Shown: positions 37,824 to 44,053 of the stretch, piece after piece
Position numbering within the stretch: the stretch's first letter is position 1
Layout: the number at the start of each line of letters is the position of its first letter
NCBI RefSeq assembly: GCF_028747205.1
Contig: NZ_CP112880.1
Span: 5,456,001-5,520,000, forward strand
Direction of reading: 5' to 3'
From: Streptomyces sp. CA-278952
GTDB lineage: Bacteria > Actinomycetota > Actinomycetes > Streptomycetales > Streptomycetaceae
DNA length: 64,000 nucleotides
Translations under genes and position numbers: made by a program
Notes under the pieces: model-generated
Databases searched by the model: none
What the model was told of the DNA's origin: nothing
The model's input: only the letters and a program-made list of their open reading frames with translations

Positions 37824-38276
37824 TCAAGGGCCCTCGTTGCCGCCGGAGTTGTCCTCATCGCCCGCGAGCCGCTGGACCTCACCGTGGATGTGCTGGGTGA
37901 TGAGGTCACCGAGCGGGTCGGTCACGGTCCAGGAGTGCGGGCCGGGGTGGTGGTCGAGGTACGCGCACGAGGTGACGGCGCGAGTCACCAGGTCGCGGAG
38001 GAGGGCGGGGCACAGGGGCAGAGTGGCGAACCGGTAGACGCGGTGGGCGCCGGTGCCGGCCCACAGGAGCCACAAGTCCCGTTCGACGTCGGGGACATCG
38101 GCGGTCCAGATGTGGGCGGCGTGCTCGGCGGCCTCGTCGTGCTCGCCCAGTTCGCAGAGGAGGAAGTCGTCCTGGGCGAGGACGTCGGGCGGGTGCTCGG
38201 GACCGCCTTCCATGGTGGCGAGCGCGAGGAGCGCCTCGACGAACGGTACGACGGTGACGGCGGTGCATTGCAGCAC
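37824..38276 (-). CDS. Hypothetical protein downstream of the graspetide genes
   Basis: A 150-residue protein that I do not recognise. It is acidic and rich in Leu and His/Asp (FVEALLALATMEGGPEHPPD, LWLLWAGTGAHRVYRFATLP, QHIHGEVQRLAGDEDNSGGN), with no signal peptide or membrane helix. It lies on the same strand as tgmC but after an 18-bp terminator-like hairpin, so linkage to that operon is uncertain. The frame is open upstream through the methyltransferase, and GTG 38276 or GTG 38312 (inside the hairpin) are possible starts; GTG 38276 has GAAGAGA upstream. Confidence 0.6.
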   Translation of the reverse strand: MLQCTAVTVVPFVEALLALATMEGGPEHPPDVLAQDDFLLCELGEHDEAAEHAAHIWTADVPDVERDLWLLWAGTGAHRVYRFATLPLCPALLRDLVTRAVTSCAYLDHHPGPHSWTVTDPLGDLITQHIHGEVQRLAGDEDNSGGNEGP

Positions 38277-38300
38277 GGGGCAGGTCTCTTCCGTTCTCCT

Positions 38301-38345
38301 CCCGGAGGCCACGGGCGGTACGAAGCTCCGCCCGTGGCCTCCGGG
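38301..38345. terminator. Terminator after tgmC
   Basis: A perfect 18-bp stem (38301-38318 with 38328-38345, arm CCCGGAGGCCACGGGCGG) with a 9-base loop, 24 bp downstream of the methyltransferase stop. It defines the likely end of the graspetide transcript. Confidence 0.85.
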
Positions 38346-38368
38346 AAGTGCGGGGGGCGGGGCACGGT

Positions 38369-39517
38369 TCACATCGGCAGGTCCCACCCCGTACCGTCCT
38401 CGGAGCCGATCCACACCCGCTGCCCAGCAGCCGAGACCGTGATGCCGAAGCCCTCCTGGTGCGGCTCTCCCGCTGCCTGCCAGAGCCGGATCGCGGTCTC
38501 GACCCGGTCCCACAGGCGTACGGGACCGCGCTGTACGACCGTCCACCCGCCATCGGGCCCGAGTCCCGTCCGCGCCTGCGATCCGGTGGAGACGTCCCAG
38601 AGGATCTGCTCCGCCCCCGCCCCCATACGTTCCGCAGCCGGAGCGGCGAGCTGGGCCACCCAACTGCCCGTCCACGTCCCGATCATCGCCGGGTCGATCA
38701 GGCTCGGCCGCTCCTCGCCGGGCAGCAGGGGCAGGGCCGGGCGCGGCGGCCGGTCGTGCGGACGCGCGATCATGAAGCTGGTGAACCCGGGCAGAAGCCG
38801 TCCCGTCGCGCTCCCGGGCCCGGTCACGGTGAGGAGTGTCAGTCCGGACGCGTAGCCCCAGCCGGAAAGGGTGACCAGGATCTTCCCGCCCGGCTTCACC
38901 TGGTGCAGCCAGGCCAGGGGGACGTACCGGACCGAGCATGTGGCGATCAGGCGGTCGTACGTGCTCGGGCCCGCGTACGGGTCGCCCCGCAGACCGTCCC
39001 CGACGACCAGGCGCGGCGCGTACCCGGCTGACGCGAGGGCGGAGGCGGCGGCCCGGCCGACCACGGGGTCGTACTCGATGCTGGTGAGCCGGTCGTCGCC
39101 GAGGCGGTGCGCGCCGAGGGCGGTCGAGTAGCCGGTCCCCGTGCCGACCTCCAACACTCGTTGTCCCGCATCGACGTCGAGCTGCTGCCACATACGCAGC
39201 ACGAGCGACGGCAGGGTCGACGACGACGTCGGATCGCCCGTGACGCTGTCGTCCGTCACATCGCCGGGCCGGACACGGCCGTCGAGCTGGGTGATGAGTG
39301 TCCGGTCGGTGTAGATCCCTTCCAGCCACCCGTCCTCACCCTGGTGAACGGGCCGGTAGCTGGTAGGGGCGCTGTCGGGGACCCGCACGAAGTAGGAGCT
39401 GAGGAACAGCTCCCGAGGAACTGCCTGGGCGGCATCGTGCCATGCGGGGTCGGTGAGCGCCCCGTCCTCGGTGAGCGCGTCCGCGAGGACGGTACGCAGG
39501 CGAGCGGAGCTACTCAT
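38369..39517 (-). CDS. tgmC: Graspetide-associated PIMT-like O-methyltransferase
   Basis: A 382-residue methyltransferase related to protein-L-isoaspartate O-methyltransferase. The SAM motif EVGTGTGYS is at residues 123-131, and the PIMT-like substrate segment SSSTLPSLVLRMW precedes it; the C-terminal 150 residues are an extension seen in the ATP-grasp peptide maturase system methyltransferases. ATG 39517 overlaps the tgmB stop as ATGA. In characterised imiditide graspetides this enzyme methylates one Asp side chain of the crosslinked peptide, and cyclisation with the next residue then gives an aspartimide. The Asp-Gly in the neighbouring precursor fits that role; it is inference for this strain. 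Confidence 0.9.
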   Translation of the reverse strand: MSSSARLRTVLADALTEDGALTDPAWHDAAQAVPRELFLSSYFVRVPDSAPTSYRPVHQGEDGWLEGIYTDRTLITQLDGRVRPGDVTDDSVTGDPTSSSTLPSLVLRMWQQLDVDAGQRVLEVGTGTGYSTALGAHRLGDDRLTSIEYDPVVGRAAASALASAGYAPRLVVGDGLRGDPYAGPSTYDRLIATCSVRYVPLAWLHQVKPGGKILVTLSGWGYASGLTLLTVTGPGSATGRLLPGFTSFMIARPHDRPPRPALPLLPGEERPSLIDPAMIGTWTGSWVAQLAAPAAERMGAGAEQILWDVSTGSQARTGLGPDGGWTVVQRGPVRLWDRVETAIRLWQAAGEPHQEGFGITVSAAGQRVWIGSEDGTGWDLPM

Positions 39518-40479
39518 GTGTCGGAGCCTTTCTCCAGCTGATCGGCAAGCGCGTGGGCGATGCCTTGGGTGGTTTCGGGCGGCTGCCAGGCCCACTGCCC
39601 GTTGGGGTTGCATTCGAGGAAGTACCAGGTCCCGTCGCGGGCTACGGCGAAGTCGAACGCCCCGTAAACCAGACGGAAGTGGGCGAGGTAGGCGTGAACG
39701 GACTTTCCCACCGCTTCGGGTACGTCCACGGGTCCGCACCGCATGAGGTCCTGCCGGCGCCGCCAGTCCAGATCGGGACTGTCGATCCTCACCCCGGACA
39801 GCCACGGCCCGACGCCGGTGATACGCACGTCGAACGCCTTGTCCACCCGGGCCTGGAAGAGGTGGGGACAGACGGCCACGGCGTCGGTGATCTCCTGCTC
39901 ACGCACTTCGCGGACCCAGACGCTGTGAGGTTGGCCGGCCACGCGGTAGGGCGTGTTCCACACAGGCTTGTAGACAACTCCGCCTCTGTGCTGCGCGGTG
40001 AACTCCCGAGCATCCCGTACGACATGGGTGATCAGCGTGTCGGGGACCAGGAATCCGCACTGCTGTGCCGCCGCGAGCTGGGCGGGCTTGTACTCGGCCG
40101 CACGGTTGTTCCACGGGTGGTTGACGTAGTGCGCGCCCGGGAGGGACGCGAGGATGCCTCCGGTTCCCCAGAAGGACTGCTCGGCCGCGAACCGGCGGTC
40201 GCGCTCGTCCAGCCCCGAAGGGCCGTCGTACGGCGACGGCCTGCGGACCCAGACGGACCGCACCCGGGTGAGATCGAGGTCCCGAGTCGGGGTCCGCAGG
40301 AAACCCCGCTGAACGCCCGCGCTGTACGTGGCGGACAGCGAGGCCCCTGCGAGCAGGTCGGTGCCGGGGTCGAGGCGAACCACGGGCACGCGCCGCGCGG
40401 CGAGGACGCGCAGCACGAAGTCCGTGGTCACGTCGTGGAGATTGGTCAGAACCAGCACCGACCCGCGTCGGTCGTCCAT
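39514..40479 (-). CDS. tgmB: ATP-grasp ribosomal peptide maturase (graspetide ligase)
   Basis: A 321-residue ATP-grasp ligase of the graspetide/microviridin type. The N-terminal preATP-grasp part (VLVLTNLHDVTTDFVLRVLA) is followed by the ATP-grasp core: GGVVYKPVW (nucleotide-binding Lys), DKAFDVRITGVG (DxR motif) and FDFAVARDGTWYFLECNPNG QWAW (metal-binding ECNPNG). It activates Asp/Glu side chains as acyl phosphates and joins them to Thr/Ser hydroxyls (esters) or Lys (amides) of the precursor. ATG 40479 shares a base with the precursor stop (TGATG), so the two are co-translated. Confidence 0.93.
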   Translation of the reverse strand: MDDRRGSVLVLTNLHDVTTDFVLRVLAARRVPVVRLDPGTDLLAGASLSATYSAGVQRGFLRTPTRDLDLTRVRSVWVRRPSPYDGPSGLDERDRRFAAEQSFWGTGGILASLPGAHYVNHPWNNRAAEYKPAQLAAAQQCGFLVPDTLITHVVRDAREFTAQHRGGVVYKPVWNTPYRVAGQPHSVWVREVREQEITDAVAVCPHLFQARVDKAFDVRITGVGPWLSGVRIDSPDLDWRRRQDLMRCGPVDVPEAVGKSVHAYLAHFRLVYGAFDFAVARDGTWYFLECNPNGQWAWQPPETTQGIAHALADQLEKGSDT

Positions 40480-40757
40480 CAAGCGGACTGGTCCTGGTCG
40501 TAGGACTCGGTGCTGTCGGAGTCGGTCGCTCCACCCGGTGCCGCGCCGTCGCCCGGGGTGGTGTGGGTCGGCGTCAGCCCGCTGGTGCTGGTGCCGTGGC
40601 CGCCCATCTCGACCGCGCGGCCGTTCTCGTAGACGACCAGGGCGATCTGCGTATCGGTGTCGAGTACGGGGGCGAACTGCGGGACGGCGATGGTGTCCTC
40701 GTACGGTCCCATTCGGCTCGTGCCCCACGGTGCGGGCGTGTGCGTCATCGTGCTCAT
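40479..40757 (-). CDS. tgmA: Graspetide precursor peptide (putative ATP-grasp target RiPP)
   Basis: A 92-residue precursor. The leader (about 1-51) holds the conserved features of this family: PWG at 10-12, RMGPYEDTIAVPQFAPVLD at 15-33, TQIALVVY and GRAVEMGGHGTSTSG at 46-60. The core (about 52-92) has a hydroxyl-rich arm with Thr/Ser at 56-59, 62, 64, 66 and 67, a loop PGDGAAPGG (68-76) with Asp70-Gly71, and an acidic arm with Asp79, Asp81, Glu84, Asp87 and Asp89. This symmetry predicts a stem-loop of side-chain esters with Asp70 as the aspartimide site. ATG 40757 follows GGAGG at nine bases. Confidence 0.9.
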   Translation of the reverse strand: MSTMTHTPAPWGTSRMGPYEDTIAVPQFAPVLDTDTQIALVVYENGRAVEMGGHGTSTSGLTPTHTTPGDGAAPGGATDSDSTESYDQDQSA

Positions 40758-40771
40758 CTTCGTGTACCTCC

Positions 40772-40802
40772 GTGCTGGTGCTGGTGCTGGTGCTGGTGCT
40801 GG
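40772..40802. repeat. Hexanucleotide repeat in front of tgmA
   Basis: Five perfect copies of GTGCTG (CAGCAC on the coding strand) lie just upstream of the tgmA ribosome-binding site. Repeat-number change would alter the leader region of the transcript. Confidence 0.85.
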
Positions 40803-40838
40803 CCGGTTGCTCTCCTGCTGACGTCTGCCGCGCGGCTC

Positions 40839-41029
40839 CTACGGCGGCGACCTCAGCCGCCGGACCAGCGCGTCCACCTCGGCCGAGCGCCAGTGGCCTC
40901 GCTGCGCGATCGCCGCGCCCAGCCCGGGGAAGTACCGGTCCCGGTAGGCGGGGTCGGCCTCGATGCGTACGCGCTCGGCGAAGGGCGAGGGCGGAGGTGA
41001 CGCAGGTGGGCGGCGCAGGGGGACTTCAC
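40839..41029 (-). pseudogene. Small coding-like frame without a start codon, possibly frameshifted
   Basis: Between the ATPase gene and tgmA the minus strand has a 45-50 codon stretch with near-complete third-position G/C, reading FAERVRIEADPAYRDRYFPG then AAIAQRGHWRSAEVDALVRR and ending at TAG 40839. No ATG, GTG or TTG is found in that frame, even far upstream into the ATPase gene. A GTG at 41029 overlapping the ATPase stop (GTGA) opens a different frame that ends at 40853 with non-coding-like codons. A single-base frameshift between the two would restore a protein of about 60 residues. It may be a decayed gene or use an unusual start. Confidence 0.45.
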
Positions 41030-41427
41030 GGGAGCCGGGTCCGGACGGGCAGGTGGACCCAGACGGTCTTTCCGGGGTTGCGCGGCCGTACGCCCCACCG
41101 CTCGGCGAGCGCGTCGACGATGAGCAGGCCCCGGCCGGACGTCTCGTCGTCGCTGGGCTTGCGGAGTTCCGGCATCAGCCACTGGTAGGAGTCGGCGACC
41201 TCCAGGATCAGTACGCCGTTCCGACGCCGTAAACCCAACTCGAAGTAGTCGCCGGTGCCTTTGGCATGGGCGAGGACGTTGGTGGCCAACTCGCTGGTGA
41301 TCAGCGTCGCGTCGTCGATGAGCCCGCCGAGTTTCCACCCGACCAGGACTGTTCTGACGTGCCGCCGAGCGGCGGAGACGGAGTCCCTGCGGACCCGGAA
41401 CCTCTTGCTGTCTGTGCGCCCGGACAT
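41026..41427 (-). CDS. ATP-binding protein (anti-sigma factor-like, GHKL fold)
   Basis: A 133-residue histidine-kinase-like ATPase domain protein of the RsbW-like group common in Streptomyces: SAARRHVRTVLVGWKLG, the N-box DDATLITSELATNVLAHAKG, the G1-box VADSYQWLMP and the G2-box ETSGRGLLIVDALAERWG. These proteins typically act with XRE/DUF397 neighbours, possibly by binding regulators or sigma factors. ATG 41427 follows GGGGGA; the 44 extra upstream codons of the open frame are not coding-like. It is divergent from the XRE gene and upstream of the graspetide genes on the same strand. Confidence 0.88.
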   Translation of the reverse strand: MSGRTDSKRFRVRRDSVSAARRHVRTVLVGWKLGGLIDDATLITSELATNVLAHAKGTGDYFELGLRRRNGVLILEVADSYQWLMPELRKPSDDETSGRGLLIVDALAERWGVRPRNPGKTVWVHLPVRTRLP

Positions 41428-41533
41428 ACGTCCCCCAAGGTCGTGGGCAGGCGGAACCAAGATCACCTGACGTGCTGGAATCAGCACTCGGTGTGACGTA
41501 ATCCACGCTAGAGGTCGAGTGAGACGTGAAGCA

Positions 41534-41602
41534 AGTGAATCTGTAGTGCAAACTTGCATTCACTCGTCCGAGGCAACTCGCTAGCGAGAGCGAACAGTTG
41601 CC
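41534..41602. promoter_or_regulatory. Nested palindromes in the divergent promoter region of the regulator genes
   Basis: Three structures lie between the divergent ATPase and XRE genes: AGTGAAT/ATTCACT (41534-41540, 41558-41564) flanking TGCAAACTTGCA (41547-41558); the perfect 12-bp palindrome CTCGCTAGCGAG (41577-41588); and GGCAAC/GTTGCC (41572-41577, 41597-41602) around it. The region is AT-richer than its surroundings. Binding by the adjacent XRE regulator is likely but not shown. Confidence 0.55.
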
Positions 41603-41634
41603 AGGCAGACTGACCGGAAGGGAGAGGGGGATCC

Positions 41635-42516
41635 ATGCCCGCAGGTGGGAAGCCCACAGTGCGCAGTCGGAGGTTGGGTGCGGCACTCAAGCGGCTGCGG
41701 CTGAACGCGTGTCTGGACCAGGAGCACGCTGCCGATGCGGTGGCATGTTCCACGGCAAAGATCAGCCGCATCGAATCGGGCACGGTCAGCGCACGCGTCG
41801 GCGATGTGCGAGTGCTGCTTGATCTGTACGAGGTGGCGGATGTTGTCGAGCGTCAGCTGCTGGAGAAGCTGGCGCGGGACAGTAACAAGCGTGGATGGTG
41901 GATGGACTTCGATGCCGGGCAACCCGTGCGGGAGATTCTGGGCGACTTTCTTTCCCTGGAGTCCGACGCCACATATATCCGGACCTGGCAGCCGGTTCTC
42001 ATCCCGGGCCTCCTCCAGACTCCCGAGTACACGCGGGCGTTGACCGATGCCAGCCCGGACGTGATCAGTGAGGAAGCGGCCGACATGGTCGTCAAGGTCA
42101 GGCAGGAGAGGCGCCGTGTCTTCGAGGAGACGGGCGCACGGTTCGCTGCCGTGATCTGGGAGCCGGCGATCACCGGCCCGATGCCTTCCCCCGCTGTTCA
42201 CCGGGCTCAGCTCGCCCACCTCAACAAGATGGCCAAGCAGCCCAACATGACCATTCAGGTGCTGCCGCACACCGAGTGGGCTGCTGCGCGAGTGTCGCCC
42301 GCGTTCGTCGGGCTTTCGTACGCCCAGGAGACCTCCCCCGAAGTGATCGTTGTTGATGCGGTCGCCAACTGCATCATCCTCGAAGAGCGCGATGTCATGG
42401 CCAGCTACGTACACGCCTTTGACACGCTCAGGTCGGCAGCCCTCACGCGGACTGAGAGCATGGCTTTCATCGAGAAGATCGCGAGCAGTGTCGCCGCAGG
42501 GAACGAGGAACCGTGA
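41635..42516 (+). CDS. XRE family regulator with DUF5753 (Scr1-type) domain
   Basis: A 293-residue protein: helix-turn-helix at residues 10-65 (RRLGAALKRLRLNACLDQEH, then CSTAKISRIESGTVSARVGD) and a DUF5753 domain (TWQPVLIPGLLQTPEYTRAL, QVLPHTEWAAARVSPAFVGL) over the remaining 200 residues. ATG 41635 has a strong GGGAGAGGGGG upstream. It is followed, with a 4-bp overlap, by a DUF397 gene, the standard actinobacterial pair. Such regulators often govern development or specialised metabolism; here the divergent operon includes the graspetide genes. Confidence 0.92.
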   Translation: MPAGGKPTVRSRRLGAALKRLRLNACLDQEHAADAVACSTAKISRIESGTVSARVGDVRVLLDLYEVADVVERQLLEKLARDSNKRGWWMDFDAGQPVREILGDFLSLESDATYIRTWQPVLIPGLLQTPEYTRALTDASPDVISEEAADMVVKVRQERRRVFEETGARFAAVIWEPAITGPMPSPAVHRAQLAHLNKMAKQPNMTIQVLPHTEWAAARVSPAFVGLSYAQETSPEVIVVDAVANCIILEERDVMASYVHAFDTLRSAALTRTESMAFIEKIASSVAAGNEEP

Positions 42517-42722
42517 GCAGCCTGGACATAGTGACTTCCTTCGAGAGGTCTTCGTATTCCTCCGGGGGGCAGGGAACCGAGTGCGTCGAGGTCGCCCACA
42601 CCGCCGACGGCGGCCGGGCCGTCCGTGACAGCAAGGATCCGGCCGCCGGGCTCCAGTTCTACGGCCCCGGCCACTGGGCCGCGTTCATCGACGGTGTGAA
42701 GGCCGGCACGTTCGGCGGCTGA
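42513..42722 (+). CDS. DUF397 domain protein
   Basis: A 69-residue protein with the DUF397 signature (SSYSSGGQGTECVEVAHTAD, then RAVRDSKDPAAGLQFY and WAAFIDGVKAGTF). GTG 42513 overlaps the XRE stop as GTGA. DUF397 proteins bind their partner XRE regulator; the biochemical role is still unclear. Confidence 0.92.
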   Translation: MSSLDIVTSFERSSYSSGGQGTECVEVAHTADGGRAVRDSKDPAAGLQFYGPGHWAAFIDGVKAGTFGG

Positions 42723-42779
42723 CGGCTCAGCCCGGAGACGGGGGTCGGGCCAGCGCGCTCGGACGTGCCGTGACGTCCG

Positions 42780-43145
42780 GTGCGGCGGCACGAAGGGCAC
42801 CTCACCCCCAGAGCCTGGCAGAGTATCCGCGTGATGCAGAAGAAGCTCGACGCGCTCTCGCAGATTGTGGCCGAGTGCAGGGCCATGCCGTTTCCCCCGG
42901 GGTTCCGCGGCTTGGATGTCGAGGACCAGGACATGGTGATGCTCGACGCGGACACCGCCGGCTACGTCTCCCGCGTTCTCGTAGGCCCGCTCCCCGAACC
43001 GGCCCGAGGAGGCTTGATCAGGCTGGTGGGGGTGTTCGAGAAAGTTCTTCCGGCGATCAGCGACGAGTATGCGAGGAAGTACTACACGCGTGCACGCGAC
43101 GCGGCCGCGCTGGCCGCCGAGATCGAAGTCATGCGCGACGAGTAG
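42780..43145 (+). CDS. Hypothetical protein (conserved in style of Streptomyces genes of unknown function)
   Basis: Up to 121 residues; helical and soluble, no signal or membrane segment. Recognisable phrases are LDALSQIVAECRAMPFPPGF, DMVMLDADTAGYVSRVLVG and LIRLVGVFEKVLPAISDEYA. The frame starts with GTG 42780, but ATG 42834 (MQKKLDAL) is equally likely since no ribosome-binding site is obvious for either. It lies between the DUF397 gene and a truncated membrane gene. No function is assigned. Confidence 0.65.
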   Translation: MRRHEGHLTPRAWQSIRVMQKKLDALSQIVAECRAMPFPPGFRGLDVEDQDMVMLDADTAGYVSRVLVGPLPEPARGGLIRLVGVFEKVLPAISDEYARKYYTRARDAAALAAEIEVMRDE

Positions 43146-43369
43146 TCCCCTGGCAGGAGACGTTCGCCGGGCCGGCGGTCGTGGCGGCAGGAGGCCCGGT
43201 GACGTCGACCGCCGGCCCGAACAACCCGGCGAACCCGCGCTCTCGGCACTGGGCGTTCGCGGTGCCGTGTCGTCGCGGGTCGCGAGCCTCGCCGCGTTCC
43301 CCCGCGCGGCGGAGGCGGATCATCACGCGGCAGGACGTGTCGGGCTGTGCGGCGCGCGAGATTCGGGGT

Positions 43370-43675
43370 ATGACGACGACGGATCCCACCCCGCCGGAAA
43401 CCCACGTGCCGCCACCGGCGCGGGCCCCGGTCCCGCCGCCCCCGCGCTGGGCGGTCCGCGCCGCCCATTTCACGGCGTGGTCGACGGTCCCCTCCGGGGT
43501 GTGGCGCGTCGCGCTCGTGCTCGGGGTGCCGGTCGGGGTGACGGAGCGCGAGGAGTCCCTCGCCGGGTTCCCGGGCAATTGCCCATTGCTCGCCCTCGCT
43601 TACCTCCTGCTGCTCGGCGCGGTCGCCGAGGCCGCCTCGTACCTCACGCTCGGCCTGGTGCGACCGAGACGCCCC
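43370..43675 (+). pseudogene. Truncated integral membrane protein gene
   Basis: The N-terminal half of a membrane protein: MTTTDPTPPETHVPPPARAP, then WAVRAAHFTAWSTVPSGVWR and LLALAYLLLLGAVAEAASYL, ending at LTLGLVRP. At about 43660-43680 the coding sequence breaks into the antisense copy of an acetyltransferase gene; the frame runs on to 43807 with unrelated arginine-rich residues. Intact relatives, as I recall them, continue with two more membrane helices. The junction coincides with the start of the 111-bp direct repeat, so truncation and repeat arose together. Confidence 0.7.
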
Positions 43676-43681
43676 CGGCAT

Positions 43682-43792
43682 CGCCGCCTCCAGCTCCGCC
43701 ACCGTGCCCGACATCACCGTACGGATGTGGCGCGTCAGGTGGTCCGCCGGCCAGTCCCACCAGGCCACCGCCAGCAGGCGCGCGACGTCCGC
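43682..43792. repeat. 111-bp direct repeat, left copy
   Basis: Identical base for base to 47651-47761. It corresponds to the 3' coding end of the CatB-like acetyltransferase gene (minus strand, [19 protein letters not shown]). The two copies are in the same orientation and 3,969 bp apart, flanking the toxin-immunity genes. Confidence 0.97.
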
Positions 43793-43965
43793 GGAACTGG
43801 CCGATGACCAGGCTCCGGGCCGTAGTGGCAGAGCACGTTGCAGGTCTCGCCCTCCGTGGCGTGCATGGCCATTTCGTGCTGCTACTGGTCGCCGGCCTTC
43901 ACCAACTCCGAGGTCAACCAGGGGCTTCGGCTGGACCACACGCGGCTGGCCGGTTTCTACGGGTC
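43682..43965 (-). pseudogene. Degenerate copy of the CatB-like acetyltransferase gene
   Basis: Relative to the intact gene at 47633-48292 this copy keeps the C-terminal part (in the 111-bp identical segment), lacks about 310 bp in the middle, and keeps a diverged piece of the N-terminal part (GQPRVVQPKPLV corresponds to [12 protein letters not shown]). The N-terminal piece has several frameshifts and cannot code. Perfect identity in one segment and divergence in the other suggest a recent recombination or conversion event. Confidence 0.85.
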
Positions 43966-44053
43966 GCGGCTCGAACCGCTGACTGACGGCGTGGCAGGAT
44001 GAGTTGGTAAGGCTGCAGGGAATCAGGCTTGCGCACAACGGGGGTTGCTGACT

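Noticed and set aside
43305..43345. Short similarity between ATCACGCGGCAGGACGTG near 43321 and ATCACGAGGCAGGACGTC near 48751
   Set aside because: Only about 18 bases with mismatches; too short to claim a third repeat of the island, though it was noted.
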